NCBI GenBank assembly: GCA_036657595.1
Contig: JAVXFZ010000070.1
Span: 1-14,006, forward strand
Reading direction: 5' to 3'
Origin: Odoribacter sp036657595
GTDB lineage: Bacteria; Bacteroidota; Bacteroidia; Bacteroidales; Marinifilaceae
DNA length: 14,006 bases
In this document: one piece after another, positions 10,890 through 14,006 of the stretch
How positions within the stretch are numbered: position 1 is the first letter of the stretch
How the letters are laid out: each line of letters opens with the position of its first letter
The notes under the pieces: model-generated
Told to the model about the DNA's origin: nothing
The model's database searches: none
The model's input: only the letters and a program-made list of their open reading frames with translations
Made by a program: the position numbers and the translations under genes

Positions 10890-10905
10890 AATATCTAACA
10901 AACGT

Positions 10906-11289
10906 ATGTATTCACTTAGTAAATCAGAACGTTTATGCAGTAAGACACTTATAGAAGAACTGCTAACTTCAGAACTTAGCTTTGTGAAATACCCATTTCG
11001 GATTGTTTTGAAAGATTCTTCTTGTCTTGGAGAATATCCTGCTCGAATGGCTATCAGTGTTAGTAAAAAAAGATTTAAACGTGCTGTAAAACGCAATCGA
11101 GTGAAGCGACTTACTCGGGAAGCATATCGGTTAAATAAACTGGAATTTTATAAAAATATCGCTCCGGGGCATACAATTGACATTCTGTTCATCTACCTCG
11201 ACTATAATCTCCCACTCTATTTAAAGACTGAAAAGGCAATGAAAAGTGCTTTGCAGAAAATATCGACTTATTTCCCCTCTGTTTCTTGA
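10906..11289 (+). CDS. rnpA: Ribonuclease P protein component
   Basis: RnpA is the small basic protein that binds the RNase P RNA and helps it cleave the 5' leader of precursor tRNAs. The product has 127 residues, a normal length. It opens SLSKSERLCSK, the family's usual N-terminal motif, carries RMAISVSKKRFKRAVKRNR (residues 47-65) with the RNR signature at 63-65, and continues VKRLTREAYRLNK. The C-terminal half (HTIDILFIYLD) forms the expected strand/helix end. The gene lies 64 bp after hemD and 40 bp before yidD, an order common in Bacteroidota. It ends with TGA at the family's usual length, which shows TGA is a normal stop codon here. Confidence 0.95.
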   Translation: MYSLSKSERLCSKTLIEELLTSELSFVKYPFRIVLKDSSCLGEYPARMAISVSKKRFKRAVKRNRVKRLTREAYRLNKLEFYKNIAPGHTIDILFIYLDYNLPLYLKTEKAMKSALQKISTYFPSVS

Positions 11290-11329
11290 ATTTGTTTTTA
11301 TTCAAAAAAACTGATCCCTCAATCATTTT

Positions 11330-11563
11330 ATGATGTCTTCTCTTAAACACTTTTTCAATTTCCTTCTGATTTTACCCATCAGATTCTATCAATACGCCAT
11401 ATCTCCATTGAAATCGCCTACCTGTCGATATGTTCCTACTTGTTCTCAGTATGCGATTGAAGCTATTTGTAAATATGGACCTTTTAAAGGGCTTTGGTTA
11501 GCTATCAAACGTCTGCTTCGTTGTCATCCTTGGGGAGGGAGTGGATATGATCCTGTCCCTTAA
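11330..11563 (+). CDS. yidD: Membrane protein insertion efficiency factor YidD
   Basis: YidD is a small inner-membrane-associated protein that helps YidC insert and fold membrane proteins. The 77-residue product matches over its whole length: an amphipathic, hydrophobic N-terminus (FFNFLLILPIRFYQYAISP), then CRYVPTCSQYAIEAI (~32-46), KYGPFKGLWLAIKRLLRCHPW and the closing GGSGYDPVP. All three cysteines typical of the family are visible. Two consecutive ATG codons begin the frame (11330 and 11333), so either may be used. It follows rnpA by 40 bp and is probably cotranscribed. Confidence 0.95.
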   Translation: MMSSLKHFFNFLLILPIRFYQYAISPLKSPTCRYVPTCSQYAIEAICKYGPFKGLWLAIKRLLRCHPWGGSGYDPVP

Positions 11564-11583
11564 AAAATAAAATTACCTTTATA

Positions 11584-11683
11584 NNNNNNNNNNNNNNNNN
11601 NNNNNNNNNNNNNNNNNNNNNNNNNNNNNNNNNNNNNNNNNNNNNNNNNNNNNNNNNNNNNNNNNNNNNNNNNNNNNNNNNNN
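11584..11683. other. 100-N assembly gap of unknown true length
   Basis: Exactly 100 N lie between the end of yidD and the upstream region of the S41 protease. Unlike the first gap, the flanks (ending TACCTTTATA; starting AATTTTCAATTATATA) share no duplicate. The real distance is therefore unknown, and whole genes could be missing between the two blocks. Confidence 0.95.
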
Positions 11684-11757
11684 AATTTTCAATTATATAT
11701 TGTATTTTCGTTAATCAATAAGTAAATAGCAAGCTAACCAGTAATCTGAAATATTAA

Positions 11758-13404
11758 ATGAAAACAAAAAAAATTCTGTTTGTAGCCATCATTCTTATCG
11801 CGATCGTTTGTGGACTAACTGCCTTAAAAACAGATGATAAAAGTTTCGAGATCAGTAAACATTTGAATATATATGCAACCTTATTCCGTGACGTAAATAT
11901 GTTTTATGTTGATGAAATAAATCCGGGTGATCTCATTACAAATAGTATGAAAGCTATGTTGAAATCCCTTGATCCATATACTGTGTATTATCCGGAATCA
12001 GAAATGGAAGATGTCAAATTAATGACCACAGGTGAATATGCCGGTATAGGTTCAGTTATTAGCAAAAAAGGGGAATTGGTTGTTATTAGGGAACCTTATA
12101 AAAATTCACCGGCAAATAAGGCGGGACTTCTTCCCGGCGATGTTATTCTTTCTATTGACGGTAATTCTGTAAAAGGTAAAAATACGGAAGATGTCAGTGC
12201 TATGCTGAAAGGTCAGCCGGGAAAAGAAATCATTATCAAAGTACAACGCGAATTTGAATCGAAACCACTGGAAAAAAGGGCAATTCGTGAAAAGATACAA
12301 ATACCAAGTATCCCTTATTATGGTATGGTTAATGATTCCATCGGATATATTTACTTGACCAGTTTTACCGATAAATCGGCATCAGACGTGCGCGCTGCTA
12401 TTATTGCCTTGAAAAATAAAGGAGCTAATTCAATGATATTGGATCTTCGCGGTAATTCGGGCGGTTTATTGGATCAGGCTGTTGAGATAGTAAATTTCTT
12501 TGTACCTAAAAACTCCAAAGTAGTGAATACTAAAGGAAAAGTAAAACAATGGGACAAAGAATATGTAGCAGAAAATAATCCTATTGTACCGAATATGCCA
12601 TTAGCTGTGCTAATTGATCGAGGTTCAGCCTCTGCATCAGAAATTGTATCGGGAGCATTGCAAGATCTTGATAGAGCTGTTTTAATTGGGGAGCGTTCTT
12701 TTGGCAAGGGATTGGTGCAAACGGTTCGCGATTTAGCTTATAATACAAAACTCAAGGTTACTACTGCTAAATATTATATTCCCAGCGGAAGATGTATCCA
12801 AGCACTGGATTATTCTCACAGAAATCCGGATGGAAGTGTCGGGAAAGTTCCTGATTCATTGATTACAGAGTATAAAACTAAATCTGGACGGAAAGTTTAC
12901 GATGGTGGAGGTATTACTCCTGATTTGAAAATTGAGCCGGAAGAATTTGCAAGGATCACACAAGAACTTGTTTTGCAAGATATAACATTCGATTTTGTAA
13001 ATAATTATGCTCTTCGTCATCCGGTAATTGCTCCCATAAATAATTTCAAAATATCAGATGAAATTTATCAGGAATTCAAAGAATATTTGAAAAATAAAAA
13101 GTTTAGCTATGAAACCGAATCCCAGCAGTTACTTGAAAAATTAATTGAAACGGCAAAAGAAGAAAAGTATTACGATGAATCTAAAATTGAGATAGAAAAA
13201 TTACAAAAAGATTTTGCTCATTCTATTGATCGGGATATGGACTTGTTTAAAAATGAAATTACTTCATTCTTAGCGGAGCAGTTTATTCAGCGTTATTATT
13301 TTATAGAAGGTATTATTGAATATAAAGTAAAGCACGATAAAGAGATAGATAAAGCTATTGAAATATTGGTCAATAAAAATGAATATAAAAAGATTTTACA
13401 ATAA
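11758..13404 (+). CDS. C-terminal processing peptidase, S41 family (CTP/Tsp-like)
   Basis: This is a periplasmic/membrane-anchored serine protease that trims or degrades envelope proteins at their C-termini. The 548-residue product has an N-terminal signal or anchor (MKTKKILFVAIILIAIVCGL), an N-terminal helical part with SLDPYTVYYPESE, and a PDZ domain at about 85-165 (GIGSVIS ... AGLLPGDVILSIDG). The S41 domain follows: LDLRGNSGGLLDQAV (228-242), DRGSASASEIVSGAL (287-301) with the likely nucleophile Ser292, and ERSFGKGLVQ (312-321) with the general base Lys317 and Gln321. The Ser-to-Lys distance of 25 matches studied CtpB-type enzymes. The tail from ~400 is a helical extension common in Bacteroidota homologues. 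The gene is intact and the catalytic set is complete. The isomerase remnant starts 5 bp after its stop, implying one operon. Confidence 0.94.
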   Translation: MKTKKILFVAIILIAIVCGLTALKTDDKSFEISKHLNIYATLFRDVNMFYVDEINPGDLITNSMKAMLKSLDPYTVYYPESEMEDVKLMTTGEYAGIGSVISKKGELVVIREPYKNSPANKAGLLPGDVILSIDGNSVKGKNTEDVSAMLKGQPGKEIIIKVQREFESKPLEKRAIREKIQIPSIPYYGMVNDSIGYIYLTSFTDKSASDVRAAIIALKNKGANSMILDLRGNSGGLLDQAVEIVNFFVPKNSKVVNTKGKVKQWDKEYVAENNPIVPNMPLAVLIDRGSASASEIVSGALQDLDRAVLIGERSFGKGLVQTVRDLAYNTKLKVTTAKYYIPSGRCIQALDYSHRNPDGSVGKVPDSLITEYKTKSGRKVYDGGGITPDLKIEPEEFARITQELVLQDITFDFVNNYALRHPVIAPINNFKISDEIYQEFKEYLKNKKFSYETESQQLLEKLIETAKEEKYYDESKIEIEKLQKDFAHSIDRDMDLFKNEITSFLAEQFIQRYYFIEGIIEYKVKHDKEIDKAIEILVNKNEYKKILQ

Positions 13405-13409
13405 AATAA

Positions 13410-13886
13410 ATGAAGATTTTACTTTTTCTTTGTTTGCTGGCAATGTCAGTGTATAGCTATGGGGCGAAAAAATATAAGTTAGTTGAAATTTAAACCAATA
13501 TGGGGATGATCAAGGTGAAGTTATATGAAAATACACCTTTACATAGTGAGAATTTTTTGAAATTGGTGAAAGAAAAGCATTACGACAGCTTATTGTTTCA
13601 TCGTGTTGTCAAAGATTTTATGATACAAGGGGGAGCATCGGATTCCCGACGTGCGACAAAAGGAGCGATGGTGGGTGTGAGTGATTTAGGTTATACGATA
13701 GAGGCAGAAATTCGTCAGGAGCATCATCATATAAAAGGAGCTTTGGCTGCGGCTCGTCAGGGAGATGATGTGAATCCGGAGAAAAAATCTTCAGGAGAGC
13801 AGTTTTATATTGTACAGGGGAAAATTTATCAGGATGAGGAATTGGAGCAAATAGAACAAAGAAAATTGTTTATGGCAAAAAATTAA
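13410..13886 (+). pseudogene. Cyclophilin-type peptidyl-prolyl isomerase, decayed (in-frame TAA and lost C-terminal half)
   Basis: The intact family catalyses cis/trans isomerisation of X-Pro bonds, here in the periplasm. From ATG 13410 the frame gives a signal peptide, MKILLFLCLLAMSVYSYG, then AKKYKLVEI and a TAA stop at 13491-13493. In the same frame TNMGMIKVKLYENTPLHSEN follows, then YDSLLFHRVVKDFMIQGG (active-site Arg, Phe and Gln present), GALAAARQGDDVNPEKKSSG and EQFYIVQGKIY. The stop replaces a codon that is normally Glu or Lys (GAA or AAA to TAA). The protein then ends at EQRKLFMAKN. The family's conserved continuation (GGTPHLDG-x-YTVFG and the substrate-pocket residues near it) is absent in all three frames to 13942, so it was deleted rather than frameshifted. 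ATG 13500, seven bases after the stop, could restart a 128-residue product without a signal peptide, but it would lack part of the active site. Confidence 0.82.
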
Positions 13887-13913
13887 AATGCAGATAATCT
13901 AACGAAATTCAAC

Positions 13914-13921
13914 TATCTTTG
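13914..13921 (+). promoter_or_regulatory. -7 promoter box for the final gene
   Basis: TATCTTTG matches the Bacteroidota -7 consensus TAnnTTTG exactly and ends 21 bases before ATG 13943, giving a short leader. I see no clear TTTG at the -33 position. It marks the STAS-like gene as a new transcription unit. Confidence 0.6.
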
Positions 13922-13942
13922 CCATATAAAGCAATATAAGAC

Positions 13943-14006
13943 ATGAAGGCTACAATTACCAAAATAGACGGGCGGACAACCGTCGTCATCAATGGACGGT
14001 TAGATA
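13943..14006 (+). CDS. Probable STAS-domain protein (anti-sigma factor antagonist type), 5' end only
   Basis: Only 21 codons are inside the window: MKATITKIDGRTTVVINGRL and an Asp. The pattern of a short strand, a turn with DG, a second strand and then G-R-L-D is the start of the STAS fold seen in SpoIIAA-like anti-anti-sigma proteins, where the segment is usually followed by TxxA. The identification is based on this N-terminus alone. The frame is open to the window end and the gene has its own -7 box just upstream. Confidence 0.5.
   Translation, partial: MKATITKIDGRTTVVINGRLD

Noticed and set aside
11286..11305. Inverted repeat TTGAAT/ATTCAA over the rnpA stop
   Set aside because: The stem is only six A/T-rich pairs and is followed by an A-run, not a T-run, so it does not fit a plus-strand terminator.
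11703..11710. TATTTTCG as a -7 box for the S41 protease gene
   Set aside because: It has one mismatch in the key TTTG part, and its -33 position falls at the edge of the N gap, so it cannot be judged.

Overview
The window looks like an AT-rich member of the Bacteroidota, most likely Bacteroidales. The reasons are a giant T9SS type-B cargo protein beside a PorP/SprF-family barrel, the conserved run DUF4271 - uroporphyrinogen-III synthase - rnpA - yidD, an S41 processing protease with the long Bacteroidota-type tail, and -7 promoter boxes of the form TAnnTTTG. Two runs of exactly 100 N show that this is a draft scaffold. No mobile element, CRISPR array, tRNA or rRNA was seen.

Layout. Positions 1-7874 (minus strand) are one reading frame of about 2,620 codons: a multi-domain surface adhesin with PKD-type repeats and a C-terminal T9SS sorting domain, cut by the window edge about 25-30 residues before its expected end. 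No annotatable ORF starts this frame, because codon 6 of its signal peptide is TGA. An AT-rich divergent control region (7875-8099) separates it from a PorP/SprF-like outer-membrane protein on the plus strand (8100-9325). That gene is interrupted by a 100-N gap that is almost certainly false: the same 55 bp stands on both sides, and removing the N run plus one copy restores a 356-residue protein with a proper C-terminus. Then follow a DUF4271 membrane protein, hemD (TTG start), a weak terminator-like hairpin, rnpA and yidD. After a second 100-N gap, with no duplicated flank, comes an S41/CTP protease, followed 5 bp later by a decayed FKBP-independent (cyclophilin-type) prolyl isomerase with an in-frame TAA and a missing C-terminal half. 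The window ends in the first 21 codons of a probable STAS-domain protein behind a good -7 box.

How the genes work together. The adhesin and the PorP/SprF protein form a plausible cargo/partner pair of the type IX secretion system, arranged divergently. The hemD-rnpA-yidD block is housekeeping (tetrapyrrole synthesis, tRNA 5' maturation, membrane protein insertion). The protease and isomerase form an envelope protein-processing/folding pair in which the isomerase appears lost. The most notable points are the two premature stops near the 5' ends of exported proteins, and the false gap. I see no clear evidence of an undescribed system; the cargo/partner locus is the most interesting biology here.
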